Assembly (NCBI GenBank): GCA_948146395.1
Contig: OX411548.1
Span: 32,434,912 to 32,498,911, forward strand
Direction: 5' to 3'
DNA: 64,000 bases
Origin: Fragum whitleyi
Taxonomy: Eukaryota; Mollusca; Bivalvia; Cardiida; Cardiidae
Part shown: positions 21,286 through 33,238 of the stretch, in pieces
Numbering within the stretch: the stretch's first letter is position 1
How the letters are laid out: every line of letters begins with the position of its first letter
Program-made: the position numbers and the translations under genes
Notes under the pieces: model-generated
What the model saw: the letters and a program-made list of their open reading frames with translations, nothing else
Database searches by the model: none
Told to the model about the DNA's origin: nothing

Positions 21286-24200
21286 TGATTTTCTATGCCC
21301 CTGCATCAAAAGATTGGGGGCATATGATTTACCAATATTCATCCGTCCGTTTGTCGGTCCACCCGTCTGTCTGCAAAAGGTAACAAAAAACTTGACATTG
21401 ACAAGCACTTCACGACGATTCAAGATAATAGACTCATATTAGGCATGATTATATATCATATCAATTCTTATAATGCGCATTTACTTTTCTCAAGGTCATA
21501 TGACAAGGTCAAGTTCATCTAAAAGGTCAAGGTCATATATTAAGGTCATCTTTAACAAAACCTAAACTTCATTAAAAAAAACTTAAAAATGACAATTGCT
21601 TCAAGACTAAACGAGATATCAAGCTCATATCTGGTATCATAATAGAGCTCAGTACTGCACATCTGCTGATATAAAGGTCAATACTATCTACCAGAGTCAA
21701 GGTCATCTTTTTCAGTCAAATGGTAGCAAAATGAACCAAAAACCCATTAGAATTATTGCCAATTAATTAAAGACCATTAAAATTACAAAGCTTAATTTTG
21801 ACATGATGTTAGATCTCAAAAAGGCCAAACACATCTCATTGTAAAAGGTTGTATTCTTTTTTGTGTCTTTCAGATTGGTTGCCATGGTATCTGGAATGTC
21901 AAATATGAAAAATATTACTAATCTTATTTTCGATTTAGAATTTTATTTCTATTTGATAAGATAATAAAAATGCACTTTAACTAAAATCAATCTTGAATAA
22001 CAGGAAAGTAACATTCAGTCAGCCATACTGTTTGGCTTCTTTTTGGCACAAACTTAATAATATTTCATGTCACACTATGTTTCCATAGCAATCAAACATT
22101 TAGGTGTCAGAAATAGAAAAACCTGATTTGCTCGTTTTCTATGTGATATGAATTAAACAAAGAGGAGGGAATATTTATTGTTGATATATTAATACACTAC
22201 TAGTCATGGAAATTATTCATGAAAATGAGAAAAAAAAGTTTTTTCTGGTTTCCATAGCAACGTAAGCGACAACCCATGTCGGAATACGGCATATATAGTG
22301 TAGTCATATGAATAATGATCATAAATACCTAAACATTGTTCTTTTTCACCATATGTGGGCATTTTTAGAAAACGCAACAGCCTATAGCACCCAAAGTATC
22401 AGCCTGATCAGGATTAAATAAAGGAATCTGAAAGGGTATGTCTAATACATCTTTCCTGTTGAATTTGAATTTGAATTCTGCATAGTGGTTTCAGAAGAGA
22501 AAGACGTTAAGAGAGACAGTTAACAGAGGAGATGATACACGACGGACGCCCCGCTGGACAACGTCCAGTGTAGTTATAAACAAAAAAGATGTTTAAGAAA
22601 AAAGTTTTAAGAGTAAAAAAGTCTTCATTTTTGCGATGGGAATTCATGTTGCCATAGCAACGAACGCCCAATTTTACCCTTGTGAATGTACTCGAGTCAT
22701 TTCCGTTGAAAATGTCTGCGAATTGTAAATAAAATTTGGTAAAAATCACCGAATAATAATTATTTTAAAATATTTGGTATAAATGTTGATGTTATGAAAA
22801 TATGTATACATTTATAATCCCGAAATTATAAATAATTAACTTGAAAAAAGATTGATTTGTTATCTCACTATTGTTTATTTGAGAGTGCGATGCATTATGG
22901 ACTTATTCAATAACGACATCTTTCTAAATGAAACTCAAATTACCCCGTCACAGCATTTTTCCCCAAATTTTTAGCCATCACAGATGACCTTGACCTAGTA
23001 ACATGCCATTGACCTTGGTACCTGTAGATATACATTATTGAAATCCAACGTTCTACTTAATATAAATATATGGCTTGTACCGTAAGAAGGCTGGAATAAA
23101 TTGTCAATGTTGATTTTTTGGTTAAGTTTTTTGAGTTACTTGACCTTTACACATTACCTTGACCTTGTCACATGACATTGACTTTATGCATATCACTGAG
23201 ATCAAATATGAGGTTTGTATCTTGATAAGGCTTGAAAATATTAGCAATGTTAAAGTTTTTATGGTTAAATTTTTGAGTTTGATTTACTTGGCATATGACC
23301 TTGACCTTGTCATATGACCTGAACATTGGTTTAAGCTGATGCTTAAAATCTTTCACTATGCCAAATATAAGGTGTATATTCAATAGGCTTGAAATATAAG
23401 AACAGTTAAGCTTAGGTTAAGTTTTTTAAACAGACAGATAGGCGGACAGATAGAAAACGGCAAAACAATAAGCCCCCGATCCTTTGATAAGGGGGCAAAA
23501 AAAGTTTGTTTTTCCTTGAAGGATTTGTAGAAACTTTTGATTGTATTATTACTTTTGTGTCATCTCTAGCCTCATGTAAAGTTTTATCAAAACACGTAAC
23601 ATGGCACGCCGCTATGCCCTATTTCAAAGTGTAAGTGATTAAAGAGAATTGTTATTCAAAAGCTTGTTTCCATGCGTTGAACTGTGTTGCTACGCAACCA
23701 AATACTTCCATTGTTCATATTCTGTATAAATCAAGTTAAAATTTGTCGTATACGCATATAAAACTATTTAAAAAGTGTTTTATAAACAAATCTAATCATT
23801 TCTTCAAGTACACTTGCTTGGTTATAGTTAACAGTGTTTATTATTTTTTTTTAAAAAAAAACATTACCATATAATAATATCTATAAAGTATGGCCTTTGT
23901 TTTGTTCATATTCGATTATCCACAACAGAGAGGATAAATAAAGGAAACTTCTAACGTATTTAGGCGCGTGTCTAGCAAAATTGTGTGAATTCGCTTTGAA
24001 TAAAATATAATTCCGCGATCATTCAAAGTTTGTTCTTTTTTCATTGCCATTGCAACAACGGTTATTACAAATAATAATTTGTTTGTCTATTTTTAACACT
24101 TTAATGGATAAAATCGATTTAAGCAAAACAAAGGCTTTGATACAACCTAGAAAATGAGATGAGTAGTATATGAAAATTTTGTTTTTCGGTCAAAATCGCA

Positions 24201-25100
24201 TACTAGTACATACTTTAGTTGCTTTGGTTACCAAATATTTTGATTTTCGCATAAGTTGTTTTTTTTTCATTTATGGATAGATACCTAGAAGTATGCACTA
24301 AAATTAATGCACTCTTAAACTAAAATATTGGATATAATTTAATTTAAAGTTGTCTTTTTTAAAAAGGAAAAATCAGCTACGGTTCGCTTGTCCGATTTCC
24401 ATGGTAACAAAATCATAAACATTTTGAATAATTTTATTGTTGATTCTTACAAACAAGATGTTGCACACTAAGGTACTGTATAAAAACTTACAAAAACACC
24501 TTTGAGGTTAGGAGAAAATTACATTTGGAAATTTTGAAAATTTCAATTTTGAAAAAAAAAAACGGTTTCTATGACTAAGCTTTCGTTGCCATACAACGCA
24601 ATGCACTCTATTTCTGCAGCTTTTATCTTGTTTTGGATGAAACTTCGTTCATACTTTAAGAACAAGTAGCTTCATAAATTATCTTCATAACATTGATACT
24701 CAAAAGTCAACCTTGAAATGGCTGTTTTTTCACCTTTTCCAGTGACAATTCTCGACTGCCTCGATGAACCCGTGACCTGGAGGTCCGTGGTTTGAGCACC
24801 ACTGTCACCGAGGTGTGTTTATTGGCATAACACTATAGCCAGCCAAATTTCCCCTAGCTGTAAAATTGTGAAGCAGATGGTTCTTTGTGAGTTAAATATA
24901 TTGTCACCCAATTTCCTTTTTATAAACACAATGAAAAATGTCCATGATGAATTCTCACAACCTCGACACATATCTTCCTCTATGTACAAGTGGCGTGTTA
25001 GGTCTAAGGAAATAAAATGCTATATATTAGAAATAAAACTTTTCCTAACTCTTCAAGATATTTTCTACTTTAAAGATTGTTATTTAGAATGCCCTTTAAT
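20197..25100. repeat. Diverged satellite of about 180 bp with X-box-like core
   Basis: Each unit carries a near-palindrome of the type GTTGCCATAGCAAC (variants TTTCCATAGCAAC, GGTAACCATGATAAC, TTTCCATGGTAAC). Centres are near 20501, 20707, 20884, 21059, 21244, 21884, 22085, 22254, 22655, 23672, 24049, 24237, 24402 and 24591, so spacing is mostly 170-205 bp. Sequence around the cores is strongly diverged. It is interrupted by the TGACCTT-rich element arms. No coding gene is seen. Confidence 0.6.
21286..23505. mobile_element. Element(s) with inverted AAGGTCA/TGACCTT-rich arms
   Basis: The left arm begins CTATGCCCCTGCATCAAAAG..GGGGGCATATG, followed by CGTCCGTTTGTCGGTCC and repeats of AAGGTCA (21290-21830). 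The right arm carries TGACCTTGACCTTGTCAC repeats (22985-23330) and ends GACAGATAGGCGGACAGATAG then AAGCCCCCGATCCTTTGATAAGGGGGC (23430-23500), the inverse of the left end. It may be one 2.2-kb foldback element or two insertions in opposite directions. It is non-coding. Confidence 0.6.
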
Positions 25101-25560
25101 TCTAATTTTGAAATGAAAACAAGAAAAAACTCATTTCTAAGCGAGCTACTCGCATGTCCGTGTGCGCGTAAATGTTAAAAAAAAACCTACCAATGTTTTG
25201 TCGCGCACTTCTTTAGTTTTGGTTCGATACTTATCACACTTTTTACAAATATTTATAAAATTTGAAGCTTTTCAAGAAACGGTTTTGAAGTCTCGAAACC
25301 CCCTCCTTGGTCAAAGAATTATCTCTCTTTGAACTTAGTCAATATCTACGTTTTGAACACATATGCTATCAATATTGTGTCGCGAATTCCTCCTTCAGCT
25401 TTGGTTCAATACTGATGACACTTTCTACAAATATTGATCACATATTGAAGTTTTGAAAGACACAATTTCTAAGTATCATCCTTCTTGGTGAAAGAATTAT
25501 CTCCCCTTTACATACTATATACTATATATGTTGTGTCGCGAGTACCGTTTTTGGTTTAAT
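23506..25560. other. Non-coding, mostly decayed satellite
   Basis: Beyond the X-box-like cores listed above, nothing recognisable. Near 24760-24810, GACCTGGAGGTCCGTGGTTTGAGCACC resembles a tRNA B-box (possible SINE remnant, weak). The sequence is AT-rich with poly(T) stretches. Confidence 0.4.
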
Positions 25561-25637
25561 AAGTTGTACGGTTTCTTCTTGGGTACATGACGATTTAGTC
25601 CCGGCTGGAAAAATGATGTTACCCGAGCCGTAGGCGA

Positions 25638-25924
25638 AGGTTGACATTATTTTTTCCAGCTGGAATACAATAGTTTTATTGCCACGCAAGAAGCCGTATT
25701 ACAAAACTTAAGTACTTAAAGTTTAAGATAATTTCTGTCTTTTGCCTACTTAGGGCCTTGTTACGTACCGAATTTTTCAAACTACCAATATCCCCCAATG
25801 CGCCCTAAATGAAAAGTAAAAAGATAGTAGTAACGTCACAGTAAGTATTGACTTCGTATTACTATATCCTACAAAGTAATTATATGAAAGCGGTTCTTGG
25901 CTGAACTTGCACTTTAAATGGACA
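25638..25924. repeat. Direct repeat, left copy (about 285 bp)
   Basis: It runs from TTGACATTATTTTTTCCAGC to CTTTAAATGGACA and is nearly identical to 27202-27487, with only about three substitutions seen by eye. Its first half overlaps an inverted structure with the preceding 25560-25637 (GTACGGTTTCTTCTTGGGTAC versus GCAAGAAGCCGTATTAC). Confidence 0.85.
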
Positions 25925-25925
25925 T

Positions 25926-27200
25926 TTCAAGTTTTATATGTCGACCATCTATAAAAGTGAGTAGATATTTGAAAAAAGGTATTCTGCTTTGTCTTAAACT
26001 CAAATGCAACGACCTATAACTTTGGTTTCACCCTTCCAGGGCAAAAATCAAGAATTATATTCTAAACCCAAAAAGAAACGTCCACAAAATATAGATTGAA
26101 ATAATTAAACGCCTATATGCGAATTTTAATTTTTCTTTGCTTCTTTTGGTAGAACAGCCATATAGCCACAAAAATGGTGATAAGTGACTTATTTAGATTA
26201 CCAGTGTATATTGATTCCTATGTCATAAAAGTACAAATGCTACAGGGAAACCTTAATTCTGTTCCTCTTACTATGGCAACTGTCATTGCAAGATTTGGGC
26301 CTTTGAAGCTTGATTTCTTGCTTTTGAGACATGAATGAAAAATGACGTGTTTTTCTTGTTCAAAAATGTATTAATTACTTAATTTCTTGTATTTTTCCAC
26401 TAGTTCATCTGAATAAGACATACTTTGGCTTTGAATCAAATAAAAGTAAAGCAAAAAGTAAGCTTATTGAATGTGTTTTTAAGGCAACAAAATATGGTTG
26501 TTTTCTTCTTTTCGCTTGTTTAAAGTATGTGCAATTTTCTAGTTCAATTATCTCCTAACAGCAAAGCTAAGGTGCAAAGTCTCAGTATATGGCATATACT
26601 GAGTAAAGTATCGAGTCCTAGATAAAGATAAAAAAACTCAAAATATTTTAAGATAAGGTAACCATGATAACCAAAGTAGCAAGAGTTTTGAAAAAATGAA
26701 ATTTCGCATCCTTATGTTATAAAATTGTTCCTAACCAAAAGACAGAAAACCATTGGAAGTATGTGTAATGAAGGATCATTCATATAAAAAAAAGCTAGGA
26801 AACAAGTAAAAGTAGTAATGTGTGACATTTTGATTTCCATGGCAATCTAAAATAAGGTATCGGCTCTATGATTTCAATATCTGCTTGATTTCAAAGCAAT
26901 ATATTAGGATCAGAGGAAAGGAAATATGTATCATTCATATGGGGAATAGTTACTGATCCAATGTTGTTTAATGGGAAAAATATAATTGCAAAATACCTTT
27001 GTTGTACTGGTTAACTTGGCAGCCAAAGTTACATCCTATTTGTATTAATAGAAAATTGCAATACCAAATGCAATTCATTGACTAAAATAGATGTAAAAAA
27101 TCAAACATTGATACGATTTTATCATTTGAAGATTCAAATTTAGTGTAATCTAATTTTCTATGCTCCTGCATCAAAAAATTGGGAGCATATGATTTACCAG
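25926..27200. repeat. Copy B of the duplicated unit, uninterrupted
   Basis: An ectopic copy of 18525-21285 lacking the 1.6-kb insert, from TTTCAAGTTTTATATGTCGACC to AAATTGGGAGCATATGATTTACC. It lies exactly between two direct repeats of about 285 bp. It contains six of the X-box-like cores. There is no open frame of note. Confidence 0.85.
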
Positions 27201-27201
27201 G

Positions 27202-27487
27202 GTTGACATAATTTTTTCCAGCTGGAATAAAATAGTTTTATTGCCACGCAAGAAGCCGTATTACAAAACTTAAGTACTTAAAGTTTAAGATAATTTCTGT
27301 CTTTTGCCTACTTAGGGCCTTGTTACGTACCGAATTTTTCAAACTACCAATATCCCCCAATGCGCCCTAAATGAAAAGTAAAAAGATAGTAGTAACGTCA
27401 CAGTAAGTTTTGACTTCGTATTACTATATCCTACAAAGTAATTATATGAAAGCGGTTCTTGGCTGAACTTGCACTTTAAATGGACAG
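27202..27487. repeat. Direct repeat, right copy (about 285 bp)
   Basis: It starts TTGACATAATTTTTTCCAGC and ends AAATGGACA, followed by GATCCGTAG. The ends read TG...CA, as in LTRs, but no primer-binding site, polypurine tract or clear target duplication is visible. It is better called a flanking duplication. Confidence 0.85.
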
Positions 27488-30263
27488 ATCCGTAGAATTG
27501 AAGGGTATTTATTAGTACTTATATCATTTTTTTTATTATTTTCATGTTGTTAAACTATTGCATTATGTGTATACTCGGACAGCTTTACCAACGAAGCAAG
27601 GCAGTCATGGCAGCCATGTATTAAAAGAGGCTGCATAGAGAGGTTTACAGGAAAATGTCTCTTTTCTGTAAACCGCCCTATGCAGACTCTATTTAACTTA
27701 GTGTTCGATAACCAGTGAAAGCGTGAAACTGTACTCTCTGTTTGAAGACCACACCTCTTACATAGCCTTTGCCGAACGATTCTGACTAAAATTATACAAT
27801 TCTTCTTCTTGTTGAATAATTAGGAACAAGTAATCGATGTTACTATTTTGCAGACTCGAAAGTATTTCGTACCTAATAATATGTAAAGATGCACGAAATG
27901 TGTCCAAATGTTAAATGTTGATTGGGACGGTCTCTAGTTGGCCAATCAGAAATTGGTTTATCAAAACTCAGATGTAAAAGTCTACGCGATGTCCAGAACT
28001 CTACGGTCGTAACAATTATTAACAAAATGCTGATTTATTTTTTTCACTGTCCGACTCTTGCTTTCTTGTTCACGATTGAAGGCGGCACATCGTCATTTGA
28101 GCAACCAAAATACTGTATCTTAAAGCTGGAATATTGTTGTAGATACGACAATTTGTTATCCCACACCGCATTTAAATAAATAAGCAGCATGTCTAAAATT
28201 GAAAACTGGATAAAACGGTTGTGACAAATGAATGACCTGCTGTATTTGAGCTAAGACTAAGTTGCAAACAATCTGTCGTCTTTGGGACATTTCAACCATT
28301 TTAGCTCAAGTTTATACATAAAAAGAGTAGAATGTAGTGTAGGCTAGGATCAGGCTGCAGATTGAAATATGTCTTATCTGTATATCAATATTTTGTGGAC
28401 AGCGCGAAAACGGCTTAATTCTTATATCAGTATGAGGATAAAGAATTATTCATTTTCTCATTGAGATTTAAAATGCACGTAGAGCCACTTTTGAATACTC
28501 CTTCTTGAGGAAGTTTGAAAAACCACAATCTTATTTACTTACACGTGTGTTTAAACACACACAAAAAACCAAACGTGTACCATACGCCAAAACATGAATG
28601 GAAAGGCGGAGCTTAAGAGCATGATATACAATGTGAGCTCATGAAAACCTATATTTAGCCTGTTTATGCGATATAGAGCGGCGAAATTTAAAAACAGAAA
28701 TATTCGTCGATTTGGTTGGTTTAAAAAGAATGACGAACACTGATACCTGTACGACTTTTTGTACAGGTACAAAGATAATCAAAATAAAATCCATTTAAAA
28801 TTGAAAACTGTATGTCATGAGAGAAAAGGGAATTTCACAATCTATACACAACAATGAACTTTCATGGGGATCTTCAAAGAGTACAAACTCCATGATAGGG
28901 TCACATTTTGTCAACACCTTGGTATATGAAATAAGAATCATTATAAAATCAAATGTAGCTAAGTAGGTAAGAGGCTGTCGCCTCTTACCTATAAATACAG
29001 TAATCAATCTGAAATGTGTTTTATTTGATTATCTTTGACAGAAAACTATTTCTTATCATTATCTTCCTTCCACTTCATTTTGTGACCAAATTGTCTGTTT
29101 TTACATTTTTTTTCCATTCCTTATTAAATATGCTTGTTATCCCAAAAATGCTGATCAAGAATGATGCCAGACAGAATAAAGATTTACAAAAGAAAATGTC
29201 ATTTTTTAGTTTAAATAGCCAGTGTATGTTTATGTTACTTGGGTTTACATAAACAATTGTTTTACGATATTTGACCTCACTAATTAATCTGTCATCTGCA
29301 AATAAGAAACAGGTTCTTAGTGATTTTTGATAAACTGGTTGATAAGAAGCAGAATGTAGCTAAATAAACAATAATTTTACTATATTTGACCTCGCTTATT
29401 AATCTGTCATCTGCAAATAAGATACAGGCTCTTAGTGATTTTTGATTAACTGGTTGATAAGAAGCAGAATGTAGTTAAATGAGTCTTAGCTATCGCTCCC
29501 TACCTATACTTGTTCGTACAAAAGCATTATTTTCTCTATTTTTACCAACTTTAGTCCAATAAGCTTTCAAAATGAAGAGAATGAATTTCTTACCATTTCT
29601 TACGACCCTAGACAATACGGTGTAGGTAATGATTGCCTTTGTTGGTGCTTTTCGACATCATTTCATATAAACTATTGGCTGAAAGTCAAACACATTTTCA
29701 CAATTTCGCGAGATCATGCTACAGAAGAAGGCATTTGGAATTCTCATGAATACACATAAATATATGTCTTCGATGATCAAAAGGTGCTGAGCTGTCCTTA
29801 AAAAACCGGGAGGCGTTACACAGTATAAGCCGGAAGTTGAAAGAAACCTGTACTACAGGTTATAATAAATCACATGATTCTTAAAGTGTTACCTAATATG
29901 AAAAAAGCTTTGAAGATTTCATTAATCTTGTGGTGTTACTTTAACAGATTTGAAATGTTTTGGCCACCATTATTTGCTACGAGTTCAAAAATTGGAGGTC
30001 GACTTTCAAACACGCATACTCACTGCATTAGCTAGTGCAAGTCGTAATTGGTGCACTCACTAAATGTTAACTTATCTGATCTAGAAATAAATTGCAATTT
30101 ATGTATGGTTAATTTATATTGGTTTAATTTTTACAGTCACATGAATTCCATTGTCCAATTCTAATTTCAAATTTAAACTTAATGCCAATAGTATATATTT
30201 CTGCGGTTGCCGGGAAAATGTTGTGTTTTTTTTTTTTTTCATTAGTGCTTGTTGTAGGTTTTA
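27488..30263. other. Mostly unique non-coding stretch with small hairpins
   Basis: There is a hairpin at about 27618-27690 (GCATAGAGAGGTTTACAG pairs with CTGTAAACCGCCCTATGC). A short foldback GTAAGAGGCTGTCGCCTCTTAC lies at about 28968-28990. There is also a tandem duplication at 29255-29480. The open frames here are short, without recognisable domains. Confidence 0.5.
29255..29480. repeat. Two-copy tandem duplication (about 113 bp)
   Basis: The phrase from AACAATTGTTTTACGATATTTG through CTGTCATCTGCAAATAAGA to GAAGCAGAATGTAG occurs twice in succession, with few mismatches. Confidence 0.8.
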
Positions 30264-30275
30264 ACACTAGTTGGT

Positions 30276-30554
30276 TGATTTATTGATTGAATGGATTTTA
30301 ACGCCGCTTTCAACATTATTTCAGTTATATCGCGGCGGCCGGAGCACCTAACAATGGATTCCTGGTATTTCTCTCACCTGTACTACCATTACATCCTTTC
30401 CTAGCCTCCGACTGCTATCTCACATAGGTTTACGATTATCTACACATTGGTGAGAGACAAACGTCGGAAAGGATATTTGCCGCCACCGGGGATCGAACCC
30501 ACGACTTCCAGATTGGGAGTCTTATGCCTAACCAACTGCGCTATGGTGGCGGCT
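30276..30554 (-). mobile_element. tRNA-derived SINE, copy 1, with 12-bp target duplication
   Basis: Read on the minus strand, it opens with a tRNA-like head (GCCGCCACCATAGCGCAGTT, A-box; GGTTCGATCCCCGG, B-box) whose first and last nine bases pair. A body of about 150 bp follows, and the tail GCGGCGTTAAAATCC then ATCAATAAATCAA. It is bounded by perfect ACACTAGTTGGT duplications at 30264-30275 and 30555-30566, so it inserted by target-primed retroposition. It depends on a partner LINE. The tail type is widespread in mollusc SINEs. Confidence 0.88.
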
Positions 30555-30566
30555 ACACTAGTTGGT

Positions 30567-32463
30567 GAACGTCATCAATGTTTCTACGTAGGAACAATCC
30601 AGTCAGATGTTAATAGCTTTTCAAAAAAGTAGGACCAACTTTGGGTTCAATTCACTCATCAAGACTTGTATACGTCTGATAACCGTGCGTTATAATGTGA
30701 TTTTAGATGATTTTTCAGACAGCGTAAATACATCTATTAAATGCAAAATTATATTCAATTCAAAGATCGGGCGTACGTGTCGCTTGCCTATGGCATATAT
30801 CAGGCCGAGTGAGTAATTTGCTGTTTGTTTCCCCCATGGTCTACGTGAGGTCACCCACGAAAGTTTTGATTATTGAAATACTGGACTGTTTACTTCCCTT
30901 AATACTACCATGTGGGTATGTGGTATGTAGACTGGTCCCATTGTCTACTATCATGAAAGCTAGCTTCATACATGAGTCGACAGTAGGATCAGTCTAGTAT
31001 AACGGTGGCCAGGTCATGTATTTTACGGAGCACACACAAATAGCGATACTATTCGTGCAGGGTAACAAACGCAGAAAAGTCGTGTGCTAAAGGTTTATGC
31101 AATGGGGTTTTACATTACATTTGAACACGCGACAGTTAATCTCAAGATAAGTGTCTTTGATTTTTTTTATATTCTATGTTAACACTTTCATCTTCTTTTG
31201 CATTTGTGAATGACAATCGCGAGTCAATTTAAGTAAAATATCCTATAACTGAATTATTCAAAGCAGATAAAACAGAATATTAATAGTTACAATGGAAAAT
31301 CGATAAGGTTTACAAAATAATAATAATACCTCGATAATCTAAGTCTATCTTTTACACGCAATGAAAGCATTCATCACCTTAAAACACTTTTGACATAATG
31401 TCGAAAGCAATCAAAATCGTGTAATTACAGAGTTTAAGTTGACGATCGACGATGTATTTAGAAAAATGATCGAGATCGATGACTATTCAGCTTACAATGC
31501 CAAATTCAATTTGTAATTTGAAATAAGCTATCAAAATATAGGTAAAAAGGTATTATTTCATCAAGTTTTCTTCAAATATCTTTTTCTTCTGTAAAGAAAT
31601 ATTCTAGATTAATTTGCACATGCAAAAAGATTAAGAAAATTGCTTAACCTTGGTTGAGACATCTTCCGTTTATCGTATTTGTGCGTGTACGTGTGAATCA
31701 CTCATGTATGCCAACAAAACGTCCACCTTCAATACTCTAAGTGCTTTGATTTTAACCATGTTTCGGGCGCGATTTTAACCGCACGTAACTTCATCAAGTT
31801 TCTCACACCAGTCAAACCATTTTAACAATCTAAGAGAGTAGACAGAGGTGACCCAACCAAAGAAAAGAATCCTCAACCATAGATAAGTCGAATCTGCCTA
31901 TATGTACATCTACTTACAATTAAGCATGTCTTTCTAATTTACATATCCACAGAAACCTACCTCCCTTTCAACCGTTTCATTACTCTCCCCTCCGATAAAA
32001 CTGGTTCCGAGTCTCGGCCTGGGAGAACAGTAAGTAAGGCAACTCCGGTCTAGCAGTTGTGGTCATTTCACCCCTGTCACCAAATGATACGGACCGAACG
32101 CACAGACAGAGATGATCATTATTCCTAGATGGGCTGACTGCCTATATACGCTTTATCTAGCCACTAAACTTGGGACAGGCCTCTTTATTTTACATATCCA
32201 AAGATATCCCCCTTCCTCCGTGACACACCTCTTTTTAAACCTTTACTATATTTAGTAATATGTGTAATAATATTACTTCATATGAGGGACGAGAAATAAT
32301 TTCTGAGCCACCGAAAAGGACTCAGTTTTTCAGCGAAAAATTATCGACATTACTCAGCCTACGCGTTCGCTTTAACTTTACTTTGGTTTAACTGTTTCTT
32401 ACTCTCTAGTATAATTATTTCAGAAATATCATCACCGTTTGACAACTGCTTGATCCAATAGTG
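30567..32463. other. Non-coding stretch, nothing recognised
   Basis: No convincing open frame, repeat or structural RNA. It is the intergenic space upstream of WSC gene 2. Confidence 0.45.
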
Positions 32464-32590
32464 CCTTGTCTCCATGGTGACAAAACGGTGCAAACTGGTC
32501 TGAAATTATACCTTGCTTTGCACGTAAATGCACGTGCAAAGCGGGGACTAACTTTTAAACAGTTTGCACCTTTTTGTCAAGCTGAACGTA
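32464..32590. mobile_element. Short palindromic MITE (GCTTTGCAC family), copy 2
   Basis: Arms GGTGACAAAACGGTGCAAACTG and CAGTTTGCACCTTTTTGTCA are inverted, with inner arms CTTTGCACGT and ACGTGCAAAG. It lies about 340 nt upstream of the start of WSC gene 2. It is related to 15409-15510 and 53625-53700. Confidence 0.7.
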
Positions 32591-32931
32591 CGCCTGTTTT
32601 GAAAAAGTTGTTTAATGATGTTCAAACATGGTGTTAATTTTTTTGGCGTGACGGATTTTCTTTTTCTCAAACGCCAGATAACAGTAATTCCGGTCGATGA
32701 ACGTACCAAATGTTTGATTAGTCGTTGTATTTTTAATTGAATTAGCCTGGCCAAACCAAAGATCATTTGAAATCTGTATAAGATAATGTTTATCCTTATT
32801 CATTGTATCAATAATAAAAATTGAAACAGATATATATTTATGAAAAGATGGTAAGATAAAAATATTTTCTAACAAAATTATATAGAGGGCCATTTGGAAG
32901 CCATGTGTCGTATAGTAAACGTCGAAACATC

Positions 32932-33238
32932 ATGAGATTTTCATTCTTTATGTTCGTTTATATTGTCTCTATAAATATCGCGTTTGGAAGAAATATTACT
33001 GTATTCCAAGTAGATTCAAATTTCAAAACTAAAACATGCAAGAATAAGGAGAGAACGTTCAAAGAATTGGACATTCCGAATAGCCTTGTTTGCGGCTCAA
33101 TCTGCGCATCGATGGAAAACTGCAAGAGTTTCTTCTTCTTTCCCACATCATTCAGATGCGATGGCTGTACATTAATGTACGATATCAAAAGCAAACTGGC
33201 GAGGGCAGGGGAGAAGACTCTGTACTATACACCAGGAG
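32932..33238 (+). CDS. WSC gene 2, exon 1 (signal peptide + six-Cys module)
   Basis: ATG at 32932, preceded by AAACATC; 102 codons plus one base. The donor is GGAG|gtaatg at 33239. The open frame extends upstream to a GTG at 32905, but the signal peptide and paralogue alignment favour 32932. Confidence 0.87.

Noticed and set aside
25638..27487. LTR retrotransposon
   Set aside because: The TG...CA direct repeats lack a primer-binding site, polypurine tract, coding region and target duplication, and the interior exists elsewhere without the repeats.
30480..30554. Possible functional tRNA gene on the minus strand
   Set aside because: The tRNA-like head continues into a SINE body and tail, and the whole is bounded by target duplications. 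The same holds for 57480-57580.
32612..32893. 93-codon minus-strand open frame upstream of WSC gene 2
   Set aside because: AT-rich composition, no domain, overlapping the probable promoter; likely chance.
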